Source: Bacteroidota bacterium (lineage in GTDB: Bacteria > Bacteroidota > Bacteroidia > Chitinophagales > Chitinophagaceae). From it: a DNA stretch of 64,000 nt. The stretch's first letter is position 1. Each line of letters starts with the position of its first letter. The notes beneath the pieces are model-generated. The model worked only from the letters and a program-made list of their open reading frames with translations, ran no database searches and was not told the DNA's origin. The stretch lies in the NCBI GenBank assembly GCA_020161535.1, contig JAIUNW010000001.1, positions 496,001 through 560,000 of the forward strand, in the 5' to 3' direction. Positions 18,450 to 26,427 of this stretch are shown here, piece after piece. A program made the position numbers and the translations under genes.

Positions 18450-19289
18450 TCACCGCGCTGCGAAAGCCCAATCAAAAAACACCGGCATGGCGCGGGCCCA
18501 GGTGGCGATATCGTGTTTTCCATCCGACAACTCAAGGTACTTGATCTGGCTATCGGGATACCCTTTTGCTTTCAATTCGGCCATCAAGCCCAGCGTATCG
18601 TCGATCGAGTCGATGATGCCATTATTATTGCGATCACTCGTTTCATCGAAAGTGCCTGTTTCAAAAAAGAATTGCAACCAGGGCGCATAATGACCCTTTC
18701 GAATCAACTGATGCATGATCCTATGCAGGTCATCATCGTACAATGCATCGTCCTGGTCGAGACTGCGCCACCAGAGCGAACCCGAAAAAACACCTACCCG
18801 GCTAAACTCATGCGGATGCGCCCATACAATATCCAGGGCTGACAAACCACCCAACGAAAACCCGGCAAACAGCTTTTCGCTGAATTCAGCATAGGGCTGC
18901 GCTTGCCGCACCAAGGGCAGGCATTCTTCAAAAATAAATTGGGTATAGGCCCCCGCCAGGCGACCCCGATCCAGGTAATCGGCCTTTGCCGCTGTTCCGT
19001 ATTCCAGTTTTCGATCTACCCCGGCATGGATACCCACCGCAATAAAAGGACGATATCTTTTTTCAGCAAACCCCCGGTCCATCATTTTCTGCAGACCGAG
19101 TTCTTCCATGTTTTGTCCGTCGTTGATCAGCAACAACGGCAAATTACCCGTTGCCGGCAACCGCTCGGGCAAATAAATATCAACCAAAACTTCCCGCTTC
19201 AACGGGGCCGAATCAATCGTCAACTCGATCTTCTGAACGCAGCTTTTTGTCGGGGAACTCATCGGTGTCGGTAACATTCTCTTAAGCAA
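18450..19289 (-). CDS. Esterase-D/Fes-like alpha/beta hydrolase
   Basis: A 279-residue serine hydrolase of the putative esterase family (the group of feruloyl esterases, enterochelin esterase and S-formylglutathione hydrolase). Seen: LLLINDGQNMEE near residue 50, the nucleophile elbow FAGFSLGGLSALD near 145 and a late SDGKHDIATW that supplies the histidine. No signal peptide is evident, so it is probably cytosolic. Later ATGs at codons 5 and 10 are possible starts. It diverges from the ATP-grasp/GCS2 genes, and by position may release or transfer a product of that pathway; this link is inferred from neighbourhood only. Confidence 0.85.
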   Translation of the reverse strand: MLKRMLPTPMSSPTKSCVQKIELTIDSAPLKREVLVDIYLPERLPATGNLPLLLINDGQNMEELGLQKMMDRGFAEKRYRPFIAVGIHAGVDRKLEYGTAAKADYLDRGRLAGAYTQFIFEECLPLVRQAQPYAEFSEKLFAGFSLGGLSALDIVWAHPHEFSRVGVFSGSLWWRSLDQDDALYDDDLHRIMHQLIRKGHYAPWLQFFFETGTFDETSDRNNNGIIDSIDDTLGLMAELKAKGYPDSQIKYLELSDGKHDIATWARAMPVFFDWAFAAR

Positions 19290-19375
19290 GTGAGCAAAAG
19301 CCGGAAATTACAAGATTTTGCCGAAAAACAATTATATTGATTGGGCATATATACAATCAACGAATCAACACGATT

Positions 19376-20329
19376 ATGAAAAAAATAGGGATATTATTTG
19401 GCCAGGAAAGAAGTTTTCCCACAGCATTTATTGAGCGCGTTAACAGCAAACAAATAGAAGGCGTTATAGCTGAGCCGGTCAGTATCGACAAAGTAGTTCA
19501 GGGCGAATCCAGCGGATACGATGTGATCATTGATCGCATTTCGCAGGATGTTCCTTTCTATCGCGCTTTCCTGAAAAACGCAGCGCTCTGCGGCACGGCT
19601 GTTATCAACAACCCCTTTTGGTGGAGTGCCGACGAAAAGTTTTTCAACAACTGCCTGGCCACCAAAATCGGTGTTCCGGTACCCAAGACCGTTATACTCC
19701 CCTCCCGCCAGCATCCGGCCGATACCAATGAAAATAGTTTTTCCAACCTGGCGTTTCCGCTCGACTGGGAAGGCATTTTCAAATACGTTGGCTTTCCCGC
19801 TTATATGAAACCATTTGCCGGCGGTGGCTGGAAAAACGTGTACAAGCTGGAAAACAAAGAAGACTTCTTCAACAAACACAGCGAAACAGGCGAACTGGTT
19901 ATGCTGCTGCAGGAAGAGATCATCTTCGAAGAATATTATCGCTGCTATTGCATCGGTGGCAAATACGTACGCATCATGCCTTATGAACCACGCAACCCGC
20001 ATCACCTGCGGTACCAGGCAGGTTTTTCGCCTTCGGCGGAAAAGCTCAAACTGATGGAAGACATCGTGTTGCGCATCAACCATTACCTCGGCTATGATTT
20101 CAACACGGTCGAACTCGCCCTGCGCGATGGCGTTCCCTACGCAATCGACTTCTGCAACCCGGCCCCTGATGCTGATGTAAAAAGTGTAGGCGAAGAAAAC
20201 TTCGCCTGGGTGGTAGAAACAGCCGCTCAATACGCCATTGAAAAAGCACTCAACCACCAACCCAATCGCGACAACCTTACCTGGGGCGAATACATTAAAA
20301 GAAGCGCAGGCAAAGAAAAGTTGATCTAA
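19376..20329 (+). CDS. ATP-grasp domain protein (RimK-like ligase)
   Basis: A predicted 317-residue carboxylate-amine or peptide ligase. An N-terminal preATP-grasp strand region (KKIGILFGQERSFP) is followed by the nucleotide-binding part: AYMKPFAGGGWKNV near residue 143 (glycine-rich loop and Lys), LLQEEIIFEEYYR near 180 (hinge) and VELALRDGVPYAIDFCNPAP near 250 (acidic and Asn metal ligands). The family joins a carboxylate, activated as acyl phosphate, to an amine. I choose the ATG at 19376 over an upstream TTG because the conserved strand begins there. It is the first gene of a run that also holds a GCS2 ligase and a glutamine amidotransferase. Confidence 0.82.
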   Translation: MKKIGILFGQERSFPTAFIERVNSKQIEGVIAEPVSIDKVVQGESSGYDVIIDRISQDVPFYRAFLKNAALCGTAVINNPFWWSADEKFFNNCLATKIGVPVPKTVILPSRQHPADTNENSFSNLAFPLDWEGIFKYVGFPAYMKPFAGGGWKNVYKLENKEDFFNKHSETGELVMLLQEEIIFEEYYRCYCIGGKYVRIMPYEPRNPHHLRYQAGFSPSAEKLKLMEDIVLRINHYLGYDFNTVELALRDGVPYAIDFCNPAPDADVKSVGEENFAWVVETAAQYAIEKALNHQPNRDNLTWGEYIKRSAGKEKLI

Positions 20330-20373
20330 CCATCAGCCATCAACCCGAAAAAATCACTCTTGAGTTTGCAATA

Positions 20374-21486
20374 ATGAGTAGTATAAATTACAAGCAATTT
20401 ACCCTTGGCGTAGAAGAAGAGTATATGGTGCTGGACCCGCAGAGCCGGGAACTGAAAAGCCATGAACAGAAGATTGTACTCGAGGGACAAAAAATCATCA
20501 AAGACAAAGTAAAGGCCGAAATGCACCAGGCCGTGGTGGAAGTCGGAACCGATATTTGTCGCGATATCGATGAAGCCCTGCACGACGTTTCCACCCTGCG
20601 CCGAACCATCGCCAGTGTTGCCGGCGATCTTGGCTTCGCGATGGCTGCCGCAGGTACGCATCCTTTCAGTCACTGGGAACGCCAGCTCATTACCGATCAT
20701 ATCCGATACAGCGAAATCGTGAATGAATTGCAGGAAGCAGCGCGCAGTAACCTTATCTTCGGCCTGCATGTGCACGTGGGCATGGAGTCGCGCGAAATGG
20801 CCAACCATATCGCCAACAGCACGCGTTATTTCCTGCCGCACATTTACGCACTCAGTACCAATAGCCCCTTTTGGGAAGGCAGACAAACCGGTTATAAGTC
20901 GTATCGCACCAAGGTATTTGACAAGTTTCCGCGAACTGGTATTCCAGAGTTTTTCGACACCATCGAAGACTATGATAATTTTGTGAAGCTGCTGGTGAAA
21001 ACCAACTGTATCGACAATGCAAAAAAAATCTGGTGGGACCTGCGGGTGCATCCCTTCTTTAACACCGTTGAATTTCGCATTTGCGATGTGCCCATGTCGG
21101 CGCACGAAACCATCATCATTGCCGCATTGTTCCAGGCCATCTGTGCTAAAATTTACAAGCTGCGTTTGCAGAACATGAATTTTATCCAGTACTCACGGGC
21201 ACTGATAAACGAAAACAAATGGCGGGCAAGCCGTTATGGTCTCGATGGACGATTGATTGATTTCGGCAAAGAGGAAGAAGTCAACACCAGGGTATTGATT
21301 TATGAACTGCTCGATTTTGTAGACGATGTGGTGGACCAACTCGGCAGCCGGCACATTCTCAAGCTGGTACCCAACCTGCTTGAAACAGGCACCGGTGCCG
21401 ACAGGCAATTGCGGGTCTACAACGAAACTAATAGCCTCGAAGCCGTGGTTGATTATATGCGCGAGCAATTTTTATATGGCATTTGA
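20374..21486 (+). CDS. Carboxylate-amine ligase, YbdK / glutamate-cysteine ligase type 2 family
   Basis: A 370-residue member of the GCS2 family (COG2170), which forms gamma-glutamyl-type or other amide bonds with ATP; its members often have unknown substrates. Family marks are clear: TLGVEEEYMVLD near residue 9, AEMHQAVVEVGT near 50, AAAGTHPFSHW near 90, FGLHVHVGM near 130 and WWDLRVHPFFNTVEFRICD near 215. It follows the ATP-grasp gene by 44 bases. Two different amide-forming enzymes side by side suggest successive ligations onto one small product. Confidence 0.9.
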   Translation: MSSINYKQFTLGVEEEYMVLDPQSRELKSHEQKIVLEGQKIIKDKVKAEMHQAVVEVGTDICRDIDEALHDVSTLRRTIASVAGDLGFAMAAAGTHPFSHWERQLITDHIRYSEIVNELQEAARSNLIFGLHVHVGMESREMANHIANSTRYFLPHIYALSTNSPFWEGRQTGYKSYRTKVFDKFPRTGIPEFFDTIEDYDNFVKLLVKTNCIDNAKKIWWDLRVHPFFNTVEFRICDVPMSAHETIIIAALFQAICAKIYKLRLQNMNFIQYSRALINENKWRASRYGLDGRLIDFGKEEEVNTRVLIYELLDFVDDVVDQLGSRHILKLVPNLLETGTGADRQLRVYNETNSLEAVVDYMREQFLYGI

Positions 21487-21553
21487 TGCTGTACATAACA
21501 GGGTAAATATTCCTGGCAAACAGATTGAGCCAGGCAGCCGCCGAACTATTACA

Positions 21554-21985
21554 ATGCTTCGGCGGCTCTTATTCCTTTGGCTGCTGGCAGCGTTCTTCAG
21601 CTTTCCAGGCTGTGTGGCCACTGCGCCTTACGACCAGCAAGTGTATGCGCAAACCACGGCACTAAAAGTGGATGCACTCAAGCTCATGACCAAGGCAACC
21701 AAAGATTACAACACCCAAAAAGAAGCTGTAGAAAAATTCACCGATAGTTGGGACAAACTTTATGAATACGAATTGCACCGCAAGAACAACGGTATCCGCA
21801 TCAGCATGTGGAAGCTGCTGCGCGATCCCGAACGCAACCTGATGGGCGGTTTCCTCGCACGCTGGCAAAAAGAAAACAGCTTATCTACCCCTTTTATCGA
21901 CGAAGCAAAGATTCAAGTGGGCAAAGCGTTCGACCAATTGTCGGAATTGGAAAGTGGCAAGATCAAACCTAAAGACCTGCAATAA
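21554..21985 (+). CDS. Small predicted lipoprotein of unknown function
   Basis: A 143-residue protein. The ATG at 21554 gives an N-terminal hydrophobic stretch ending FPGC, a weak lipobox, so the mature protein may be lipid-anchored from Cys20. The rest is mostly helical and charged (KLMTKATKDYNTQKEAVEKF). I do not recognise a family. It lies 67 bases after the GCS2 gene and one base before the next gene, so the two small genes are surely co-transcribed. The longer frame from 21326 overlaps GCS2 and is not used. Confidence 0.7.
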   Translation: MLRRLLFLWLLAAFFSFPGCVATAPYDQQVYAQTTALKVDALKLMTKATKDYNTQKEAVEKFTDSWDKLYEYELHRKNNGIRISMWKLLRDPERNLMGGFLARWQKENSLSTPFIDEAKIQVGKAFDQLSELESGKIKPKDLQ

Positions 21986-21986
21986 A

Positions 21987-22325
21987 ATGGCGACCACGAT
22001 CGATTTTGAAGACATCTTCAAAACACTCAAACAGAAAGTGGAGGAACTCGCAAAGATGTTCCTGCAGCACTACACCAAACAGGCAGTAAAAGACGGCAAG
22101 AAATTTCTGGAAGAAACCAAGGAGAACTTAAAACGGTGGACAAACCTGCTCATGGAAAAACGTCTCACCACCCAGGATTTTGAATGGCTGGTACTCAGCC
22201 AGAAAGACCTGGCAGAAATGGTAACACTAAAGCAGGCAGGATTATCGATCATTCGCATCCAACAATTTCGCGACAGCCTGCTCAACCTGGTGGTAGACAC
22301 TATCTTTGGCCTGATCAAAATCTGA
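21987..22325 (+). CDS. Small helical cytosolic protein, unknown function
   Basis: A 112-residue protein starting MATTIDFEDIFKTL at the ATG one base after the preceding stop. It has no signal peptide. The sequence is rich in Lys, Glu and Leu with heptad-like spacing (LKQKVEELAKMFLQHYTKQA), suggesting an amphipathic or coiled-coil helix bundle reminiscent of phasins, though this is only a compositional likeness. It is followed after 11 bases by the amidohydrolase lipoprotein. Function unknown. Confidence 0.7.
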   Translation: MATTIDFEDIFKTLKQKVEELAKMFLQHYTKQAVKDGKKFLEETKENLKRWTNLLMEKRLTTQDFEWLVLSQKDLAEMVTLKQAGLSIIRIQQFRDSLLNLVVDTIFGLIKI

Positions 22326-22336
22326 AAAATATTCGC

Positions 22337-23968
22337 ATGCGACAATTAACTGTTGCCCTGGCCGCCTGCCTCTTACTAACGGCCTGCAATAACCGAAAAA
22401 AAGCCGACCTGCTGGTGGTCAATGCCCGTATTTACACCGTCGATAGCAGCTTCAATACGGTTGAAGCGATGGCCATCAAAGACGGAAAAATACTCGCCAC
22501 CGGTTCTACTGCTACCATCAGCGCCGAATACAATGCGCCCGAAAAACTCGACGCTGGTGGTAAGGCCATCTTCCCGGGCTTCATTGATGCCCATGCCCAT
22601 TTTTATCAGTACGGGCTCGGGTTACAAACGGCTGATCTAACGGGCACCGATAGCTGGCAGGCCATCCTCGACAGCCTGGTATCGTTTAGCAAAACCCATC
22701 CCGAAGGTTGGTTAATTGGCCGTGGCTGGGACCAGAACGATTGGGCACAAAAAGATTTTCCCGATAATGCCGAACTCAATCGACTCTTTCCCGATCGTCC
22801 GGTTTTATTGAGTCGCGTTGACGGCCATGCCGCCATGGCCAATGCCTTCGCACTAAACCTCGCAGGCCTCCAACCAGGCGTGCAACTAACCGGCGGCGAT
22901 GTGGTGGTGAAGAAGGGGAGCCTCACGGGTTTACTAATTGACAACGCCGTTGATTTGGTCGCCGGCAAGGTACCGGCACCCGATGCAAAAATGACAACAA
23001 CAGCGCTGAAGCAAGCGCAGGAAAATTGTTTTGCTGTGGGCTTAACCACGGTAGATGACTGCGGAATCATGGCCAATGCCATCGAAACCATCGACTCCCT
23101 GCAAAAAGCAAAAATCCTGAAGATGCGTATTTATGCCATGATCAGCGATGCGGCGGCGAACTACGAGTGGGCATTCCGCAAGGGCAAATGGAAAACCGAT
23201 CGGCTCAATGTGCGAAGTTTTAAAGTATATGGTGACGGTGCCCTCGGGTCGCGTGGGGCCTGTCTGCTGGCACCCTATAGTGATCGTGCCGGTCACTATG
23301 GATTTCTACTGAGCCAGCCGGCACACTATGATTCAATCGCCAGGCTTTTGCTGGAAAAAGATTTTCAACTCTGCACCCACGCCATCGGCGATAGCGGCAA
23401 CCGTATCATTCTGCAGACCTATGCCAAATACCTCCAAGGCAAAAACGACAAGCGCTGGCGCATTGAACACGCGCAAGTGATTTCGCCCGATGATTTTGCC
23501 AAATTCGGCGCCTTTAATATCATCCCTTCGGTGCAACCCACCCATGCCACTTCTGATATGTATTGGGCGGCCGATCGCCTGGGTACTGAACGGGTGAAAG
23601 GTGCTTATGCCTACAAACAATTGTTGCAACAAAATGGCTGGATAGCCCTCGGCACTGATTTTCCGGTCGAAGATATCTCGCCCTTCAAAACCTTTTATGC
23701 GGCGGTGGAACGCAAAGATGCCAAGGGATTCCCCGACGGCGGCTTCCAAAGTGCCAACGCGCTGAGCCGCGAAGAAACCATCCGCGGCATGACCATCTGG
23801 GCCGCCAAAGCAAATTTTGAAGAAACGGAAAAAGGCAGCCTTGAAGCCGGCAAACTGGCTGATTTTATTTTGCTCGATACCGACCTGCTAACGGCCCCGG
23901 CCAACCAAGTTTTGCAGACCAGAGTGATTCGCACCTACCTGAACGGCGAACCGGTGTTCGTACGCTGA
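22337..23968 (+). CDS. YtcJ-like amidohydrolase (Amidohydro_3), predicted lipoprotein
   Basis: A 543-residue metal-dependent hydrolase. The start at 22337 yields a lipoprotein signal (LACLLLTAC lies in ALAACLLLTAC), so it is probably anchored outside the cytoplasm. Motifs: FPGFIDAHAHFYQYG near residue 80 (HxH metal site), GRGWDQNDW near 130, VYGDGALGSRG near 298, CTHAIGDSGNR near 350 and WIALGTDFPVED near 435 (final Asp). The YtcJ group hydrolyses amide or related bonds in unknown substrates. It sits inside the amidoligase gene run and may process the compound made there, or be an unrelated passenger. Confidence 0.88.
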   Translation: MRQLTVALAACLLLTACNNRKKADLLVVNARIYTVDSSFNTVEAMAIKDGKILATGSTATISAEYNAPEKLDAGGKAIFPGFIDAHAHFYQYGLGLQTADLTGTDSWQAILDSLVSFSKTHPEGWLIGRGWDQNDWAQKDFPDNAELNRLFPDRPVLLSRVDGHAAMANAFALNLAGLQPGVQLTGGDVVVKKGSLTGLLIDNAVDLVAGKVPAPDAKMTTTALKQAQENCFAVGLTTVDDCGIMANAIETIDSLQKAKILKMRIYAMISDAAANYEWAFRKGKWKTDRLNVRSFKVYGDGALGSRGACLLAPYSDRAGHYGFLLSQPAHYDSIARLLLEKDFQLCTHAIGDSGNRIILQTYAKYLQGKNDKRWRIEHAQVISPDDFAKFGAFNIIPSVQPTHATSDMYWAADRLGTERVKGAYAYKQLLQQNGWIALGTDFPVEDISPFKTFYAAVERKDAKGFPDGGFQSANALSREETIRGMTIWAAKANFEETEKGSLEAGKLADFILLDTDLLTAPANQVLQTRVIRTYLNGEPVFVR

Positions 23969-23993
23969 AGCCGTTTTTTCCTACATTTGCCCG

Positions 23994-24824
23994 ATGATGG
24001 AAAAGGCGAAAGAAATCCGGGTAGCCATCCTCGATTTATATGACGGGGTGGAAAACCAGGGGATGCGTTGTATACGCGATATTTTACGGCATTATAGCAG
24101 AGAGCATGACACTGATTTAAGCTGGGATGAGTTTGATGTGCGGCAACAGGGCCAGGTGCCCGATCTGGATTATGACCTGTATATTTCGAGCGGCGGACCT
24201 GGTAGTCCGCTGGATAGCGAGGGCTCCGATTGGGAAAACGCTTATTTCGACTGGCTTCAAAAAGTGGAAGCCTACAATGCCGATCCAGCCCATATCAATA
24301 AGAAATATGTGTTTTTCATTTGTCACTCCTACCAACTGGCTTGTCGCTATTTTCAAATTGGTACGGTAGCCCCGCGTAAATCGACTGCATTTGGCGTTTT
24401 CCCGATTCATATGTTACCGGCGGGCGAAAAAGAACCGGTTTTTCACAACCTGCGCGATCCGTTTTATTCGGTCGATAGCCGCGATTTCCAGGTGATTCAG
24501 CCCAACCACCACAGCATCAAAAAACTGGGCGCCAAGATACTGGCCATTGAGAAGGAGCGTCCGCATGTTCCTTTTGAACGAGCGGTGATGGCCATCCGAT
24601 TCAACCCGTATATGATCGGCACACAGTTTCATCCCGAGGCCGATGCCATTGGTATGAGCATGTACCTGCAGCGCGACGACAAAAAAGAAACGGTGATCAA
24701 AAATCACGGTTTCGAAAAATGGCATAGTATGATTGAGCAATTGAACGATCCCGATAAAATCAAATGGACCTACCAACAGGTACTGCCCAATTTTATCGAG
24801 AGTTCCGTGGCACATCTGCGCTAG
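23994..24824 (+). CDS. Class I glutamine amidotransferase-like protein
   Basis: A 276-residue protein with the GATase-1 triad apparently intact: Cys in FFICHSYQLACRYF near residue 110 and His/Glu in GTQFHPEAD near 206. The YISSGGPGSP oxyanion-loop segment lies near 65. The nucleophile elbow is unusual: the normal G-[IV]-C-x-G-x-Q reads F-I-C-H-S-Y-Q, so both glycines are replaced. It may supply ammonia or hydrolyse a gamma-glutamyl bond. A second ATG at 23997 is an equal start choice. The ATP-grasp-like gene follows after 31 bases. Confidence 0.85.
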   Translation: MMEKAKEIRVAILDLYDGVENQGMRCIRDILRHYSREHDTDLSWDEFDVRQQGQVPDLDYDLYISSGGPGSPLDSEGSDWENAYFDWLQKVEAYNADPAHINKKYVFFICHSYQLACRYFQIGTVAPRKSTAFGVFPIHMLPAGEKEPVFHNLRDPFYSVDSRDFQVIQPNHHSIKKLGAKILAIEKERPHVPFERAVMAIRFNPYMIGTQFHPEADAIGMSMYLQRDDKKETVIKNHGFEKWHSMIEQLNDPDKIKWTYQQVLPNFIESSVAHLR

Positions 24825-24855
24825 TTTTTTTGCTATCTTCCGGCAAATCAATGGC

Positions 24856-26049
24856 ATGGTTCCCGAATTAAGAGCGGCATTCAATCAGCAATTCAGCGAA
24901 GCAACCTACCAGGCTTTCCTGGCTGATCTCAACAGCAAATACCCAGGTGCAATCGAGTTTCGAATAGCAGAAACACCCGTGTTCGTAGACAAAGCATTCA
25001 CTGCTAAAATGCTCGACGCCTGCGATCATATCATTGAGGTGATTTGCGAGCCCGGTTTTAAAGCAGCTACCGATCGCAGCATTCCCAGGGGCGAAAATGT
25101 GCCCAATGAAAATGACAAGGCACAGATGATCGCGTTTGACTTTGGCGTATGCATCAACGATGCCGGCGAATTGGAACCGCAACTGATCGAAATGCAGGGC
25201 TTCCCCACCCTTTTTGGTTTCCAGGTCTATTATCCAGACCTTTTGTACAAACATTTCAATATACCCGCTCACTTTAATCAATACCTCGGCAACTACAATC
25301 GCGAATCTTATATCGCTGACCTGAAGGAGCTGATACTCGGGGGGCATGCACCCGAAGAAGTCATCCTGCTGGAAATCAAACCGCACGAGCAGAAAACCCG
25401 GATTGATTTTTATTGCACAGAAGCATATACCGGCATCTCACTGGTATGTATAACCGAACTTATCCAGGAGGGCAAAAAATTATTTTACCTACGCGATGGC
25501 GTGAAGACGCCCATTAAGCGCATATACAACCGCGTTATATTCGACGACCTCAACGCCCAACGCGCCAGCCTGGGCTCCTTTGTTGATATCACGCAAGACC
25601 TCGACGTGGAGTGGATGCCGCATCCCAATTGGTTTTACCGCATCAGCAAGTTTACCCTCCCGTTGATCAGGCATCCTTATGTGCCCGCCACCTATTACCT
25701 GAACGAATTGAAACAGCTTCCGGCCGACCTGGAGAACTATGTGTTGAAACCACTGTTTTCCTTTGCCGGGCAGGGTGTGGTCATCGATGTGAAACCCGCG
25801 GATCTCGAACAAATTAGGGACCCGGAAAACTGGATACTACAGAAAAAAGTAAGGTACGCCGATGTGATTCCCACCCCAGATATTCCGGCAAAAGCCGAAT
25901 TCAGGCTGATGTATTTCTGGAAGGACAGCTGGGAAAGGCCACGGCCCGCCATCAACCTCGCCCGCCTCAGCAAGGGCAAGATGATCGGCGTTCGGTACAA
26001 CAAAGACAAATCATGGGTCGGCGGCAGCGTCTGTCTTTTTGAACACTAA
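24856..26049 (+). CDS. ATP-grasp-like protein, divergent
   Basis: A 397-residue soluble protein. The C-terminal half has ATP-grasp-like features: NYVLKPLFSFAGQGVVID near residue 297 (Lys plus glycine-rich loop), WILQKKV near 328 (hinge) and EFRLMYFW followed by a conserved-looking RLSKGKMIGVRYNKDKSWVG end. The N-terminal part (IAFDFGVCINDAGELEPQLI near 95, EMQGFPTLFG) is not one I can name. The fold call rests on motif likeness. As the second ligase-like protein next to a glutamine amidotransferase, it probably adds another amine or amino acid to the pathway product. Confidence 0.65.
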   Translation: MVPELRAAFNQQFSEATYQAFLADLNSKYPGAIEFRIAETPVFVDKAFTAKMLDACDHIIEVICEPGFKAATDRSIPRGENVPNENDKAQMIAFDFGVCINDAGELEPQLIEMQGFPTLFGFQVYYPDLLYKHFNIPAHFNQYLGNYNRESYIADLKELILGGHAPEEVILLEIKPHEQKTRIDFYCTEAYTGISLVCITELIQEGKKLFYLRDGVKTPIKRIYNRVIFDDLNAQRASLGSFVDITQDLDVEWMPHPNWFYRISKFTLPLIRHPYVPATYYLNELKQLPADLENYVLKPLFSFAGQGVVIDVKPADLEQIRDPENWILQKKVRYADVIPTPDIPAKAEFRLMYFWKDSWERPRPAINLARLSKGKMIGVRYNKDKSWVGGSVCLFEH

Positions 26050-26056
26050 TTTTTTT

Positions 26057-26095
26057 ACCCGACGGGTTTTACCCGACGGGTAGTACCCGACGGGT
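26057..26095. repeat. Three evenly spaced palindromes ACCCGACGGGT
   Basis: Copies at 26057-26067, 26071-26081 and 26085-26095, start to start exactly 14 bases apart. Each has 5-base arms around a central A. They fill the gap between the ATP-grasp-like gene and the cupin gene. They could be tandem operator sites or a hairpin-forming intergenic repeat; a T-run precedes rather than follows them. Confidence 0.7.
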
Positions 26096-26112
26096 AGACC
26101 AAAAACGACAAT

Positions 26113-26427
26113 ATGTTACACCTCAACGATATCGAAACACGGGAGTTCTTTCCCGGGCTTTTTGGCAAAATGTTGCACGGCGAAAAAACGACCCTCGGAT
26201 TTTGGGACATTAAAAAAGGGGCTGTCATTCCCGAGCACCAGCACGAAAATGAACAAATCACCTATGTCAGCGAAGGCGAGTTGCAAATGACCATTGGCGG
26301 TACTACCACGGTGTTTAAAGCGGGTAATACCCAGGTAATCCCGGCCAATGTACCGCACAGTGCCATTGCACTCACCGATTGCAAAGTGATCGACAGTTGG
26401 GCGCCGGTTCGGGATGCCTATAAATAA
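26113..26427 (+). CDS. Small cupin-domain protein
   Basis: A 104-residue single-domain cupin. Motif 1 is GAVIPEHQHENEQITYVSEG near residue 37, giving two His and one Glu metal ligands, and motif 2 is QVIPANVPHSAIAL near 75 with the third His. Such small cupins bind a metal and either act on small molecules or sense them. It begins 18 bases after the triple palindrome and its stop abuts the stop of the convergent efflux adaptor gene with no spacing. It may belong to the amidoligase cluster or be separate. Confidence 0.88.
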   Translation: MLHLNDIETREFFPGLFGKMLHGEKTTLGFWDIKKGAVIPEHQHENEQITYVSEGELQMTIGGTTTVFKAGNTQVIPANVPHSAIALTDCKVIDSWAPVRDAYK

